From the NCBI GenBank assembly GCA_000149265.1, contig CH003035.1, positions 146,014-210,013 of the forward strand: a stretch of 64,000 nucleotides of DNA, given 5' to 3'. Positions within the stretch are counted from its first letter, which is position 1, and the number at the start of each line of letters is the position of its first letter. A model generated the notes under the pieces. It saw only the letters and a program-made list of their open reading frames with translations, searched no databases and was not told where the DNA came from. The stretch is from Ciona savignyi (taxonomy: Eukaryota; Chordata; Ascidiacea; Phlebobranchia; Cionidae). Positions 1 to 12,021 of this stretch are shown piece after piece. The position numbers were made by a program, and so were the translations under genes.

Positions 1-245
1 CTTCCCAGCAAATTACATCAGATTATGTAGCAGTAAGGTAATCATTAGGGTTGTAGGTCATCAGGAATGTTCTTGTACGCTTGGTAATGTTTTGGTCGAT
101 TGTCATGATGTTCCAAAACAAGTTTTAATAGTTTTGTAACAAGTTTACTTGCCTAGCATATTTTGTACAAGGTGTTAAAATGTCAATCTTCGGACACACT
201 ACTTCTATCTTAAAATCAAACATTTTCTAATTTTCTAAATAATTT

Positions 246-341
246 CTAAATTCTTATTGAAAATGCTAAAAATAATTTCTAAATTGTTATTAAAAATGCT
301 AAATATGATTTTTAAATTCTTATTAAAAATGCTAAAAATAG
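246..341. repeat. AT-rich tandem repeat, about 3 units of 34 bp
   Basis: Three adjacent units each contain a TTATTRAAAATGCTAAA core with small differences. They lie just upstream of the first visible protease exon, probably in its intron. Confidence 0.7.
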
Positions 342-387
342 TTAAGCTTTAAATATTTTCGATTGAGCAGAGTTTTGCATATTTCAG

Positions 388-1767
388 CTGAAAGGAGACC
401 TCGTCTTCACAGACTATGTTCAACCTATTTGCATCCCACCTCCAAGCCAAGTATTTCCGGCAGGGATGGCTTGCTACGTCAGCGGGTGGGGAGAGTTGGA
501 CGACACTGGTAAGCTTAGTTAGTTTTAACCTTTTGGCTCGTCATTTTGAGTTTTTTAGGTTTAGTTAGATTAGTTTAATTAGTTTTTCCTCACTTTTTTC
601 ATTTAGTTAGGTAATTTTGGATAGTATTTTTTCCTCATCATTTTCAGTTTTTTAAGCGTAGTTAGTTATAGGTAAGCTTTTTTTTATTTTTTGCTCATCT
701 TTAAACAAGACCAATACAATAACATAGTACTTCACAAAATTGTAAGTATTAAGTCAAGTTGGCTAATTGTGTGAACTCACTAAAAGCTATGTATATCATG
801 GTGTCTTACTAACTTGTTGTTCAGGTACTTCCCCTCACCCCGACGTACTTCAGCATGCCCAGATCGATATCATCAGCAACGATACTTGCTCGAGCCCCGA
901 TTGGCTTCACAACATGGTAACCGATCGAATGCTGTGCGCTGGGAAAATCAATGGAAAAAGAGATGCATGCCAGGTATGTAATCTTGATCGGATCACTTAA
1001 AACTAGATCAATAAGGTCAGAATATGTCTTGCATGTGTCATATAATCAAATGAATTCCTCATTTTGAGGATGGTTATTAGCTGGTGACCGACAAATCACC
1101 GCATGATAATAGTTGGGTTACCGCTTACATGAGGTATTGCTGAACTGTTTGTTACGTTCTTTACACTTTTTCTGGAAACTAAGTGTATCGATCCTTATTC
1201 ATCCTTTAAATATTTTTCTATTTCTATTTTCCTGTAGCATGTTTCCAAAGTGGAAACAAAAGAAAACTAAACAAGTGTGGGAAATAAGCTTATCTTTTTT
1301 GGAGGGATGTTGGGTGTTATAACAAAAATCACTAATATTATTGGGAACGCTAATTGAAAGGAAAGTCGGATAGAAGGCAAATGCTCATTAAAACTATGAA
1401 AACTATTTAGTCCTGCCCTAAACCCTAATCTTAATCCCAAAATTAACAATTTTTGTTCGTCCTAATAGGTAGGGAAAAATCCGCTTAGTTCTTTGTCCTA
1501 GGACACAACTCACTATCAAGCGTCTCCTGGTTTCGAATCCGCTATCTTTTCGTAGACGGTCAGACACGCAATGTATGAGCTAAACGGCCGAACAATTCTT
1601 TGCATTTCAGGGTGATTCGGGTGGCCCTCTGTCGTGCTACGTGGCCGATCAAGGCGTGTGGATGCTGGCAGGAAGTGTAAGTTGGGGCATCGGATGTGGA
1701 CAACCAAAATTACCAGGCGTCTACGCGCGAATGACATTCTTCAGTAACTGGATCTGGACCAGCATTG
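388..1767 (+). CDS. Trypsin-like serine protease (S1), 3' part only
   Basis: Exons 388-508, 825-973 and 1611-1767, with matching phases (1, then 0). Exon 1 gives the DYVQPICIP and CYVSGWGEL blocks of the S1 fold. Exon 2 carries [17 protein letters not shown]. Exon 3 begins with GDSGGP (catalytic Ser) and ends with the [18 protein letters not shown] and NWIWTSI blocks. The residue six before the catalytic serine is Asp and glycines line the S1 pocket, so cleavage after Lys/Arg is expected. The exons for the catalytic His and Asp and the N-terminus lie left of the window, so the full architecture (secreted, membrane-anchored or mosaic) is unknown. After 1767 either a GTATG donor is used and the protein continues, or reading runs through to a TAA at 1788-1790, adding 8 residues. 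The S1 domain normally ends near here, so either is possible. Confidence 0.9.
1485..1592 (-). repeat. tRNA-derived SINE fragment
   Basis: Divergent copy of the head of the window's main SINE, in the protease intron just before its last exon. It has the 'cctaggacacaac' block and a 'ggtttcgaatcc' stretch, which on the minus strand is a polymerase III B-box-like sequence. Confidence 0.5.
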
Positions 1768-1790
1768 GTATGTGCTTTGAAAATCTTTAA

Positions 1791-3069
1791 ATGGTGTTGA
1801 GTAATGCGGCTTAACCTTAAGGGTCAAACAGAAAAATAGTGTTATCCACATGATTATTCTTTTATTTAGATTTGAAATCCAATTTTGCAAATTAATAAAA
1901 ATTAGTAGTTTTTCATATATTGTCGTTGTAACCTACTCCATAAATAGCATTCGTTTAATGTCATAAGGGGTTTAGCTGTTACATATACGTAGTACAAATA
2001 TGAATATTTGATTAGATTACCTCCAGGCTCGAAATTTATTTTACTTATCATTATTCTTAAATAAAGCCGACGATTTCAATGATAGAGATTGAGCCATAAA
2101 AAACAAATGGCAATTCCATTAACCACTGCCCTTCGTCTATTGAGAATGATAATCATCGTTGTACTCGTGCAATTATTAGGTAGCCATTGCATCATCTAAT
2201 CGTGAGCTTTAGGCATATGATTAGCGTGCTTCGTGAGCTTATGCTGTGAGATTAGGCGACATTTTGCTATTAATTTTAGTACCCTTTCATATTTCTTAAA
2301 AGGGAACGTCGTCTTGCGTATTCTCTTCTTTCGTCGGCGGAGACGATGCTTATCAACTTTATTTGAATAGAGTGCATTGTCTTGTTAGTCACCAACTTCG
2401 TCCAGCGAAAAGGGGCGTTTCTTATTTGATGCTTGAAGTTGCTTGGTTTTGAAATTGCTTCTTAGATAAATTGCGTTCTTCCACTCGTCGTTGCCAATGT
2501 ACTTGAAACTTCTAGTTGAAGTTGACGTCGGAAATTGTTCGTTTCGGGAAGGTGCGTGTCCATTCTCACGTCGGGTTCAACAATGTGGGCTCGCGCTTTT
2601 TTAGAGCTGATTGCTTGACGTTGGCTGAGCTTGATTCAGCCGGCTGCCTTACGGTCTTTGTTGTAACCGGCTTACCTGGGTGCCTACAAGGAACAATCTA
2701 GCGAAATAGGCAGCGACCTGCAACGGCTTCCCACACCACAATCCACTCTTTAGGGTTGGTATAGCCAGAGGTAGCCGCCAAACCTAATGTATATTTTAAA
2801 AAACTTGGAAAATGTTATAAAATTAAAATTACTGCACAAATGCCTCAAAGAAACTTTTGCAGAAACTTTAGTATTCCCATAAACCAATACAAAATATGAA
2901 GATGATGCTTAATAATTAATACCACAAAGAAGATAATGTTAAATAAATGTGGGAATTGCATTACAACTCAACATTACCCGTCCTAACTTGTAAACCGAAA
3001 GATCAAAGGACACCACTGCACGCGCTGTGGTTTAATACATAGATTCTCAACCAACTCTTAACCTTGGCC
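1791..3069. other. Intergenic, no gene recognised
   Basis: No conserved exon was seen on either strand. Short ORFs at 2516-2701 and nearby show no recognisable motif. The stretch holds the first copy of a 54-bp block that recurs right after the N gap. Confidence 0.5.
2227..2280 (+). repeat. 54-bp exact duplicate, copy 1
   Basis: Identical to 3170-3223, the first bases after the N gap. The sequences differ immediately beyond the block on both sides. Confidence 0.9.
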
Positions 3070-3169
3070 NNNNNNNNNNNNNNNNNNNNNNNNNNNNNNN
3101 NNNNNNNNNNNNNNNNNNNNNNNNNNNNNNNNNNNNNNNNNNNNNNNNNNNNNNNNNNNNNNNNNNNNN
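3070..3169. other. Assembly gap, 100 N
   Basis: Exactly 100 N, a conventional placeholder size. It lies between genes. Confidence 0.99.
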
Positions 3170-3223
3170 TGCTTCGTGAGCTTATGCTGTGAGATTAGGC
3201 GACATTTTGCTATTAATTTTAGT
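3170..3223 (+). repeat. 54-bp exact duplicate, copy 2
   Basis: Identical to 2227-2280 and starting at the first base after the gap, so it may be an assembly artefact. Confidence 0.9.
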
Positions 3224-4927
3224 GTGTTGTAGACCGATAGTTAACCTCAAGATTTCGTTATGTCTATTTGTTTTCCCGAACTTTAAAGTTAGTAAGCCTG
3301 TTTTTGCCAGGGCCTTTTCTGTAGAGCGAAATATTAGAAATCTATGTTACGGCTTTTCGCGGCGCCCACGTACCAGAGGTAGCACAACAGGACTTCTAGT
3401 TGCAAAAACGTGCTCCAACAATATCAAAACGTTCTTTCAACTTGTATTCCATTTTTACGTTAAGCAATTACCAACATTTGCGGTTTTATTTACACAGTAG
3501 GTCACTTTAATTCGTGAACTTCACTTATATACACAATGGAAACCGATATTAATATTAAAACACATGGCACGAGTCAAATTAACTGCGGAAAATATGACAA
3601 ACGTTCACTTCCAAAAAAATCCCCAATCTTACACGAGAGATATATTGCGCAACACGCTATAACAATGGTAGTGTTACGACTGATAGGCTAATTTATATTA
3701 TTGCTCGGAATGGCGTAATAATTTAATGTAACAATCGATATGGCTGCATTATTACCAATTACCAATGCTTTTGTCAACCCATCTACGATTTGATAATCTG
3801 AAAAACTTTTTACAGGTGACAACGACCCGTCATTCAACTACGCGGGACGATAGTACATCTCCTTTAAATTTAAGTGTGATAAGAAGATGAAAGATACAGA
3901 ATTCATTTGTTCTGTGATATCCACATTCGAGAAGGCGATTGTGATGTATTACTGCCGTCTGGTGCAGTGGCAGAGTACGGCTTCCTAAACTACAATTTCC
4001 CCACCCTCGACACTTCACCCCTCTATTGACAATGAACAATTCCAGCCCATAGGCTGGTGTAGGCTACAACCGAAACTCAAAAACCCGACGAACTGTTTGT
4101 TTTTCATCGAGCCTAGCTTCCAGGAATACTGGATTTTTCACTTAGCCTGTTTTATGCTGTCTGTATATCACCCGGTATAGGCCACGTATCCGCTTAACAA
4201 GACTGTCTGTAATAAAGCAATATAACATAAAGGCATAGGTCTATAAGTATAACACCCCTAGAAGTAGCTTAATCTATACCGCTATTGCTGTTTTTAGAAA
4301 TCTCACCTATATCCAACACCTGAAATACTATATGTACTTGTTGTACCTGGCCAAACCGTGCTGTGAACTGTGTAATTTGTACTATTTTCCATTCTCACAG
4401 TCTACATTAAGCCTTTCAAAATCACTGTGTATGTTTTAAACTATATTATCTATTTCATAAATGTTGTGTTTTTCGACAAAGTCGTATCTCACACTTATCA
4501 TTTGGTATATTAAGCCATCAAGCAAAAATCCCCACATCAATGTGACATCTCGGATGTGGAGTTAAGAAACTGTTTTGTCACAACCATAAATAGCCTATAA
4601 ATACATCAATGTTAACTTGTAAGATATGTCCATCAATAGAGTTACAGGAATTTTACTCTTGTTTGTATGAACCTAGCAACATCATAGCGGTTAAACATAT
4701 GCAATAAATTAGCTAACACTTCCAGTGCGACAATAACTAGCCTCCGAAAGCCCAGAAAGGTATAATATACTTTAAATATACAGTAGTATTTTTTTAGAAT
4801 AAACAATTCTACATAACCATGACTTATAGTCAATTCTACAAAACTGGCACATACTAGAGTAATTGTGGTATTGAATATGTATGAATGTTGCATATTAAAT
4901 ACTGCAATAAACTGAACAATTTTTTTT
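3224..4927. other. Intergenic, no gene recognised
   Basis: The longest open frame (3189-3500, +) starts with GTG and has no recognisable domain. The minus-strand frames at 3830-4039 and 4642-4893 are short and without motifs. Confidence 0.5.
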
Positions 4928-5043
4928 TTTTAACCGAGCCAAGTTTCGAACCCATAGTGGGCTCGTCACGAGGACCGTTTTTTGTATAAGAGTCGGTATA
5001 TGTATCGGTCGCGTTAACCATTCGGCCACACAACCGTACTTGA
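4928..5043 (-). repeat. tRNA-Ser/Leu-like retroelement
   Basis: On the minus strand it has an A-box-like TGGCCGAATGGTTAACGC and a B-box-like GGGTTCGAAAC, followed by an oligo-T run on that strand's far side (plus-strand 4921-4932). Arm pairing is poor, so it reads as a tRNA-derived repeat rather than a working tRNA. Related copies occur near 28036, 47336 and 47812. Confidence 0.55.
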
Positions 5044-5584
5044 ACAATTTTATTCGGCACTAGTCCATTAGTGTTTAAAGGGAGGAAACACCTGGCGGCC
5101 AGGGTTTATATACGGAGTGATACGGTTCGGAAATGATGAGGTTACGACAATACGGTGATTTGGTAAGTGTACGAAACGGGGTAGAGGTTATACGGTACTA
5201 CACGATACGGTGCTAGAGAAACGTTGGTAGACATACGGTTTTCGGGGGTAAATAAATAAAATCATAAAACTTACAAGTATATGCAAATAATAAGTATCAC
5301 ACACTCACCAAACTTTGGCATTAAGCGGTACAGAACATCGGGAGAAAATGTACACTACAGCCTCTACGGTAACTACTATTCGGAAAGAAAGAAAGTTAGA
5401 TCTGGTAGATGCGATTGCAACATAAACCCCCATTATTACGTATATCGTTTATGGCGCAATTTATACTGGTTTAACATGGACATCTAGAAAACATATAAGC
5501 AAATGAATCAATAATGGGTCGAGAAATCTTATAGTCATTAAAACCGCAGTTTCCATTATTGCGCTTTAATCAGCCCCAAGAAAT

Positions 5585-5634
5585 CCCGTCACGCGTATAT
5601 ACGGTCAAAACCCGTCCCGCGTATACGGTCAAAT
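5585..5634. repeat. Two-copy tandem repeat
   Basis: Two units of roughly 25 bp (cccgtc-cgcgtatacggtcaaa). The neighbouring 5090-5230 stretch is also rich in tacggt motifs. Confidence 0.6.
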
Positions 5635-6238
5635 TAATCGTTTAACCTATGTAACAGTGTGACGTTGGCAGAAACGTTGTTTTGTAAAAACACTATGACT
5701 GTGTTAGTAAATACATATTACAGCGATGAGACTGTTTTGTCATTAAGGCCCTGGCAGGCGGGATGCGTACAGAAAACACGCATGCTGAAAAGGCGAAGTT
5801 ATAAGTGTGTGGCAGGAAAAATACTGTACTGTACTAAAGAGTGATGGAGAAAATTTTGGCAATATATTATCGAAATTTGGTCATATTCAACGGAGAATTG
5901 TAAATGGAGAAATTCTGTACCAAATTGGTCATAATAAGCGGCTGACCATATTATCCGTGGTCATAAAAGACGGCGCCTAATATATTCGCATTATCCTGTC
6001 ATTTTTCACACTGGCTATTAGATTACACCGTGTCCACTGATGGGTCAACAAGAATATTTATTTTCTGGAGGATTCAAGTACACACTGAATGATTTTATCG
6101 GAGGATAAAGTGTTGAGTGTGCATCTCCTTGCTGTTTTGTTGGGAAAAAAGTTGCCGATGTACCCCGGGGTATGACCTCAAAATTGTTAAGTAAAAAAAT
6201 AAAGGGTTTTGAGTTTAGGTTGCAGATCCAAGCTTTAA

Positions 6239-6345
6239 TTTTAAATCGTGAAAAATTCTAAGACTTTCCTGGTACAGCATTTTGAGTGACAACCCTTTTT
6301 GTGAGGTCAGTTTGCATTGGAAAGATAGGGAGAATACTTAGTTGA
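6239..6345 (+). repeat. Dispersed repeat, copy A
   Basis: Similar over about 100 bp to 41727-41830, including the shared block tcagtttgcattggaaaga. The family was not recognised. Confidence 0.6.
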
Positions 6346-7041
6346 ACCCCTCCTATAAATGAGGTGGAAACACAAACAAAAACGGGAAACGACACAAAAA
6401 CGAGAAATACAATACGGAAGTCCAATAGAGTTAAATCTTCTGGTGATGTTAGCTAACACGGTTTGAATAGAGAGTGAAAATTCTAGGTATATATATTAGG
6501 TCAGAGAAATTCCCGAAAGACCCAATAATATAAGCACGCCTGCCATTTTGCGAATGTTTGGCACCGGTTATTCTATAAAACCCTTTATTTTAAACTGTAA
6601 ACGATTATTCACTTTATATTGCACAGAATGTTGTAGGCTAATAAAAAAACTGAGAAGGGGCCAAAACGACCCTACAAACAGCAAAACGGGAAATTCGTTC
6701 TAATATAAAATTCATAACTTGAATACTTTATTCAGAAAGCATAAATATTAAGTTTTGATTGGTAACCCGGAAACTCATTAGGCTTCTTTTTATTTCAAGA
6801 AACAAACGTTGTAACCTTTTTATATGATATTCCATGGGGGTTAGGTAACAATGTCAGCAGGTTTATTAAGAAATTACAAACATCAAGTGTGGATTGGTCA
6901 CTCGGGAACCCACACTTTGTAACAGATACACTAAGGGTGATGAGATATCCAGGGAAATAGAGCGTACACTCAAAGGGGGTTTAAAAATAGTTGTGGTTCA
7001 CAAGTGATGACACTTTTTAGTCTAATGACTATTTATTATGG

Positions 7042-7063
7042 GTCCCAATTGAAAAATTGGGAC
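7042..7063. other. Perfect 9-bp hairpin with GAAA loop
   Basis: gtcccaatt, gaaa, aattgggac. It sits just before a 24-T run (7082-7105) and the 340-bp repeat array. Confidence 0.7.
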
Positions 7064-7111
7064 ACATATTGTTTTTGTCCGTTTTTTTTTTTTTTTTTTT
7101 TTTTTGTCAAA

Positions 7112-8350
7112 GGTTTGACAGGCATGGCATGGCGCCCCGACATCTACCAGAAGGAATAATGGAATCGTAATGAAACTTGGCCATTCGTTAGACAACATGG
7201 TCTAGATATGCAGAAACCAAAATTTTGGGTGATAAATCAAGGGGAATTCCCCTGGGAGGTTAAAAACCAAAACGGTATTTTTTATAAAAAAAATTATTTT
7301 AGCTTTTTGTGGCATAGCGCTTAAACAGCCTCTCCAATTTGAATAAGATTTGGTGGAATGTAAGTGCATTAAACACTGATTTAACATTTGGAAAAAATAA
7401 AAAATTTACCTAGGGAAATACCCTAAAAAATAAGATTTTGTTCTCAAATCATGATTGTGACAGGCATGGCATGTCGCCCCGACATCTACCAAAATGGATA
7501 ATGGAATCGCAATGAAACTTAGCCATCTGTTAGACAACATGGTCTAGATATGCAGAAACCAAAATGTTGAGTGATAAATCAAGGGGAATTCCCCTGGGAG
7601 ATTAAAATCCAAAACGGTATTTTTTATAAAAAAAATAGCTTTTTGTGGCATAGCGCTTAAACGGCTGTTCCAATTTCAATAAGATTTGGTGGAATGTAAG
7701 TGCATTACCTACTTATTTAACAATTAGAAAAACATAAAAAAATATCTAGGGAAATACCCTAAAAAATAAGATTTTGTTCTCAAATCATGATTGTGACAGG
7801 CATGGCATGACGCCCCGTCATCTACCAGAAGGAATAATAAAATAGTAATAAAGCTTTGTTATTTGTTAGACAACATGGTCTAGATACGCAGGAGCAAAAT
7901 TGTGGGTGATAAATCTAGGGGAATTCCCCGGAGACGTTAAAATCCAAATCGGTTATTTTTCTAAAAAAAAGCTTTTCGGAAAATAACGTTTAACCGGCTG
8001 CTCTAATTTTGATCAGATTTTGTAAAATGCTAGATCGTTATCCACCCTGTGTCACTTAAAAGAAAGAAAACATTTACTTAGGGTAACTCCCTTAAAAACG
8101 AAGATATGTTCCGGACTCATGATTGTGACAAGCATGCCACATTGCACTGACATCTCCAACAAGGATTCGTCAAATCGGATTAAAACTTTAAGAATTGATA
8201 GTTAACATGACCCACATATGTAAAAACAGAAACTTATTTACCAAGCCCATGGGGAATTCCTCGAAGCTATGAAAAACTAAATCGAACTGTTTAAGGAATT
8301 TAGCTTCATTTCAATACAGCACTTAAAAAAAGCTTTAATTTAAAACATTT
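7112..8350 (+). repeat. Tandem array of about 340-bp units
   Basis: The landmark 'tgacaggcatggcat' or a variant recurs near 7115, 7457, 7793 and 8125, so the periods are about 342, 336 and 332 bp. The first two units are very similar; the third and fourth are progressively diverged and the last is truncated. Internal landmarks include 'gacaacatggtctaga' and 'aggggaattcccc'. No unit has a long open frame. A further fragment lies at 8690-8790. Confidence 0.85.
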
Positions 8351-8689
8351 GTGATGAAATCTTTGTAAATCTATCACGATTGTTCTTTTTTACCTACACA
8401 CGGAGAATAAGTTTGGTTTGATAACTATGGGACCCATGAGTTTATGCTTGCAGAAACAAAAACTACATACACAGTGTATAAAATACAAAATGTGGTTAGG
8501 GACCCTCTAGCATAAATATATGGCATACAACATGTGTTTTACAAATAGTTGTGGTTAAACACGTGGTTGACACTCTCTAGTTACGTGTGTAATTATATAT
8601 ATGAAAATTTGTAACAGAAAGCCCCACAACGCACAACCCAAATAAAGTGAAACCATCGATCAAGAGGTCTCTGGATTTGACTTTGGAGG

Positions 8690-8790
8690 TTCAGTTGCTT
8701 TTGAAAATTGTGTTTGATAAATCCAGGGAAATTCTCCTGGGACGTTAAATACCAAAAAGGTATTATTAAAAAAAACTCAGCAGCAAAAAT
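8690..8790 (+). repeat. Isolated fragment of the 340-bp repeat
   Basis: Matches the 'tgataaatc..ggg.aattc.cctggga' and 'ccaaa..ggtatt' parts of the array unit, about 350 bp beyond its end. Confidence 0.6.
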
Positions 8791-9126
8791 TCATACTCGG
8801 CGTTTAAAAAAACAATTTTAGTTAGGGATCACGGGGATAAAACAATGTATTTTAAACAAATGAAAAAACAACTAAATTTTTATTATTGTGTATGACTTTA
8901 AGGCGCATAACCAATAAATATGTCAGATTTGTTTACTTATAGTTTCCAAACATATATATACAAAATGACCCTTAGGGTACCAAAAAAGAGAAAAAATGTT
9001 CTGAAATCCGACATAGTGTATCAAAATATACAATTAAATATAATCCCTGTTTTAATTTTCAATGTAACCAGACGTGATATAGAATCATAAATGTGATACT
9101 CAGGAAAATCCTGGTAGTAAAAGAAG

Positions 9127-9410
9127 GAGGATAGGATAGGATATTAATTTTTATCCCCGTGAATGGGAAAACCAACGGCGTTAACACACGGGCAATCGTC
9201 ATATCACCTCGCGCCCACCGTCGGGTTACCGGAGCTATTGCAGTGTGTTGTATATGATAGACACGTTCCTTTAATTTGGTAGAACCCTTTAATTCGCTGG
9301 GTTTAGGCAATGTCCGTAAAGTGCCTTGCCCAAGGACACAACCGACTAGCTAGCGACCAGTTTTCGATTGAAAGGCGACGCACTTAACCGTCAGACTAAC
9401 CGGCCAGAAG
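9127..9410 (-). repeat. tRNA-derived SINE
   Basis: One of the better copies in the window. Read on the minus strand: a tRNA-like head, a body with 'cttgggcaaggcactttacgg', 'tagctccggtaaccc' and a tail of 'atcct' units. The B-box part of the head is partly deleted here compared with 54120-54422. Confidence 0.8.
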
Positions 9411-10410
9411 AAACGATTTGTATACTAATTCCAAAGATAAAAAACGGACTGAGTGACAACCCCATCTAAGAATCGAAAGTGAGTACGGCAACAAAAAACT
9501 TTGTTGTTGCTTTTTCTTCCATTATTTTCGGTTTAGTGCGAACAAAATTTCCAGATTTGTTTTGACAGTTGCCATGGGAGAAATGACCCGGATACGTTCC
9601 TAAATATTCATATAATGCAAATGGCTCATTAGTTGCCTCGTCGCTTTCGATTCACGTTACTTTCCTTGTATAGCTGCTATTGTATTTAGGGGTCGTGTGA
9701 TATATATGTTTCGATTATGGCTTAACATATTTTATTTTTTGCCGGTTCTTGTGAGTATAATGGCCATTAAATAGTCGTACTTTATCGTTCTTCAAATATA
9801 TAAACTTATTAAGTTTACACTTTGATCAAGATCCGCAGTTGTCCTAAAACGTATGACGACCTTTTTTATTTGACATTAACACTGTTATTATTAATAAAAA
9901 TGAGTTGTGTCTTGCATGGCCTGGAACTAGTTCCAAACATTCGCAGGCTGCATTCAACAATAGAAAAGCTGTATACGTTGGGAAAAATTAATCGTAAAGT
10001 TGACCAGTTGTTGCAGAGTTAACATGTATGGTAACATCGAGTTTCTTAAAGGTTGTAAATATCGGGTTTTAAACATCCTCCAGAGCTTTCGATTTTCATA
10101 ATTTGGGCAAAAATTTTCTCGTTTGCAGGTTCAACGAAAGATATTGTCATGAACTTATATTGTATTCGATGCGGGTACAAGTTGCTTTCTTTGAATTTAG
10201 GCTACTGCGATCTCGACATTCAAACCTTTACCTTTATCCCTTTCCCTGTAGTTGTCAAATAACGATCAATCGAACTGTTTTTATATGAAGCTCTTTTTTT
10301 TAAACTTATCAAGCGGAAGCATACCGTATGGCTTCGAGTAATTTACTTGCAAATTTTCTTTTTGTAATTCACAACTCCCGCCCGAACACAGGAATTTAAT
10401 AATTGGTTAT

Positions 10411-10448
10411 ACCAATGATTATAAAAAGATCTTTTTATAATCATTGGT
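10411..10448. repeat. 38-bp perfect palindrome
   Basis: The 19-base left half ends at a central AGATCT and the right half is its exact reverse complement, with no spacer. It immediately precedes a SINE fragment. Confidence 0.95.
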
Positions 10449-10459
10449 TATACAAAATC

Positions 10460-10615
10460 TTAACTAACGGACAATCGTCAGATCATCTTGGGCCCACCGT
10501 CGGGTTACCGTAGCTATTGCGTGTGTTGTGTTAGATTCGCAAGTTTCTTCAATATTGGTAAACCCATTAATCTGCTGATTTTAGACAATGTCCGTTCAGT
10601 GCTTTGCCGCAACCG
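10460..10615 (-). repeat. tRNA-derived SINE fragment
   Basis: Carries the body blocks 'acaatcgtcagatca', 'ccaccgtcgggttaccg' and 'caatgtccgt'. Head and tail are missing. Confidence 0.75.
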
Positions 10616-11209
10616 ATTTTTATTTTTAAGCTCAATCTTCGGAAGTTGAATTCACAATCGCCGAATCGCTCTTCTGAATCACTCGATTTATTCCAAGTAT
10701 TTTAACATGACTGATCTCTCTTACGAATTTTAGACCAAAAATGGCCGCAGGGGAGAAAACTAAGTTTCTTTATTTGATCATAGGAAGTTCTTTATTATAA
10801 GTAAATTAAAATCCCGTTTGGGTTGTTTCTTCATTATAAAAAAAAACAATGTTCAACGTAGAAGTAATTATAAAGTATTAAAGTACAAAGTTTTAAAGGT
10901 CTTTTACCCACAAAATTAAGATAGTCCTAGTTGCTGCAAAGTGGGATTGGTAAAGCACTAGTGCTTTTTTTGGACAGTTGCATACCTGTTTGCTGGTCCT
11001 GCGTGGGCAGTCTACAGAAGGCCAAAATTGTATCGGATAGAAAGCAGTTGCTAGTTAGAAGTTTTGTGTTCAGCCAAGGCTCTTAAAGGACTTTATCTAA
11101 GCCTAATGGATAAATGGATTTGCTGGAAGAACTTACCTCTTCTGAGTATATGGTACACACTTAAATAGCTTCATTAACATGTTGTATTGTAGGTAATCTG
11201 AATATTGGG

Positions 11210-11475
11210 GGTGCCTCTAAATACTATAGGACCGCTTGGAGCGCTTGGATCACTTAGATTGCTATGGAAAGTAATTCTAACCCTGTCCCAAACACTAATC
11301 TCAACCCCAGAACTAACTTTAACCCTAACATTAATATCATGGCTTTTGTAATTACTAAGTATAGTAAGCGATCCAAGCGATCCAAGCGATCCAAGCGATC
11401 CAAGCGCTCCAAGCGCTCCAAGCGATCCATGCGCTCCAAGCGGTCCAAGCGCTCCTGTAGTATTTAGAGGTACCG
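11210..11475. mobile_element. Foldback (MITE-like) element 1
   Basis: Terminal inverted repeats of about 40 bp (ggtRcctctaaatacta at the tips, then gcttgg-rich units) enclose an AACCCT-rich core. It is flanked by the direct repeat gaatattggg (11200-11209 and 11476-11485), which looks like a target-site duplication of about 10 bp. It has no coding capacity, so it would be non-autonomous. Confidence 0.7.
11369..11455. repeat. 9-bp minisatellite, about 10 units
   Basis: Units of 'aagcgatcc' and variants (gctcc, ggtcc, one atgc) make up the inner part of the right inverted repeat of foldback element 1. Being a multiple of 3, it stays open in several frames and produces spurious repetitive ORFs. 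Confidence 0.9.
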
Positions 11476-11813
11476 GAATATTGGGGGTGTGATGACTCTA
11501 GTCCCATTTTTATTAATAAAAAAATATATATATATTTTCTTTGTTGTTTTTCTTCTGGTGATAAGTACATAATTCCAATGAAATTCGTAAATTGTTATTT
11601 TTTTCACCATAAGTCATTTTAGAGATATTTGGAATTTTAGATTCTAAATTCGAAGGACATCCCCAACTTAATGCATTGTAGTTGGAGAAAGCTGTCTCTT
11701 ACTAAAGAGTTTTGCCAAATGACAAACAATTAGTGATTTCTGAAATCCTTGTTTGAATACTAGGGTTCAAAAAATTACTGGCGAAAATTATTCAACACAT
11801 AATACATAGTAGG

Positions 11814-12021
11814 GGGTAAACTAAAAGAAGAAAAAGCGGGAAGGAGGGAAACTGCACACTGAAATAAATATTAAGGCATTAGAGTTAGTTTTAAACATGG
11901 GGTTAGAGTTAGGGTTAGTTCTGGGGTTGAGATTAGTGTTTTGGGCAGGGTTAAAATTAATTTTAATAGTTTTGCCGAGCACTTTACCTCCTTCCCGCTT
12001 TCCCTTCCTTTAGCAATGGCC
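11814..12021. mobile_element. Foldback (MITE-like) element 2
   Basis: Imperfect inverted ends of about 36 bp (core aaagcgggaaggagg) with a 9-bp direct repeat catagtagg on both sides (11805-11813 and 12022-12030). The core contains the reverse complement of the AACCCT-rich sequence in element 1, though the ends differ. A 9-10 bp duplication fits Mutator-like insertion; this is an inference. Confidence 0.7.

Noticed and set aside
4928..5043. Functional tRNA-Ser or tRNA-Leu gene
   Set aside because: A and B boxes are visible but stems do not pair well and related decayed copies occur elsewhere, so it is a tRNA-derived repeat.
11270..11345. Interstitial telomere-like sequence (aaccctaa)
   Set aside because: The motif is irregular and belongs to the core of foldback elements rather than a TTAGGG array.
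11369..11455. CRISPR-like direct repeats
   Set aside because: Units are 9 bp with no spacers, in a eukaryotic genome.
11254..11570. Repetitive ORFs rich in Arg-Ser-Lys, Leu-Asp-Arg or Trp-Ala-Ile units on both strands
   Set aside because: They are translations of the 9-bp minisatellite, open in several frames because its period is a multiple of three.
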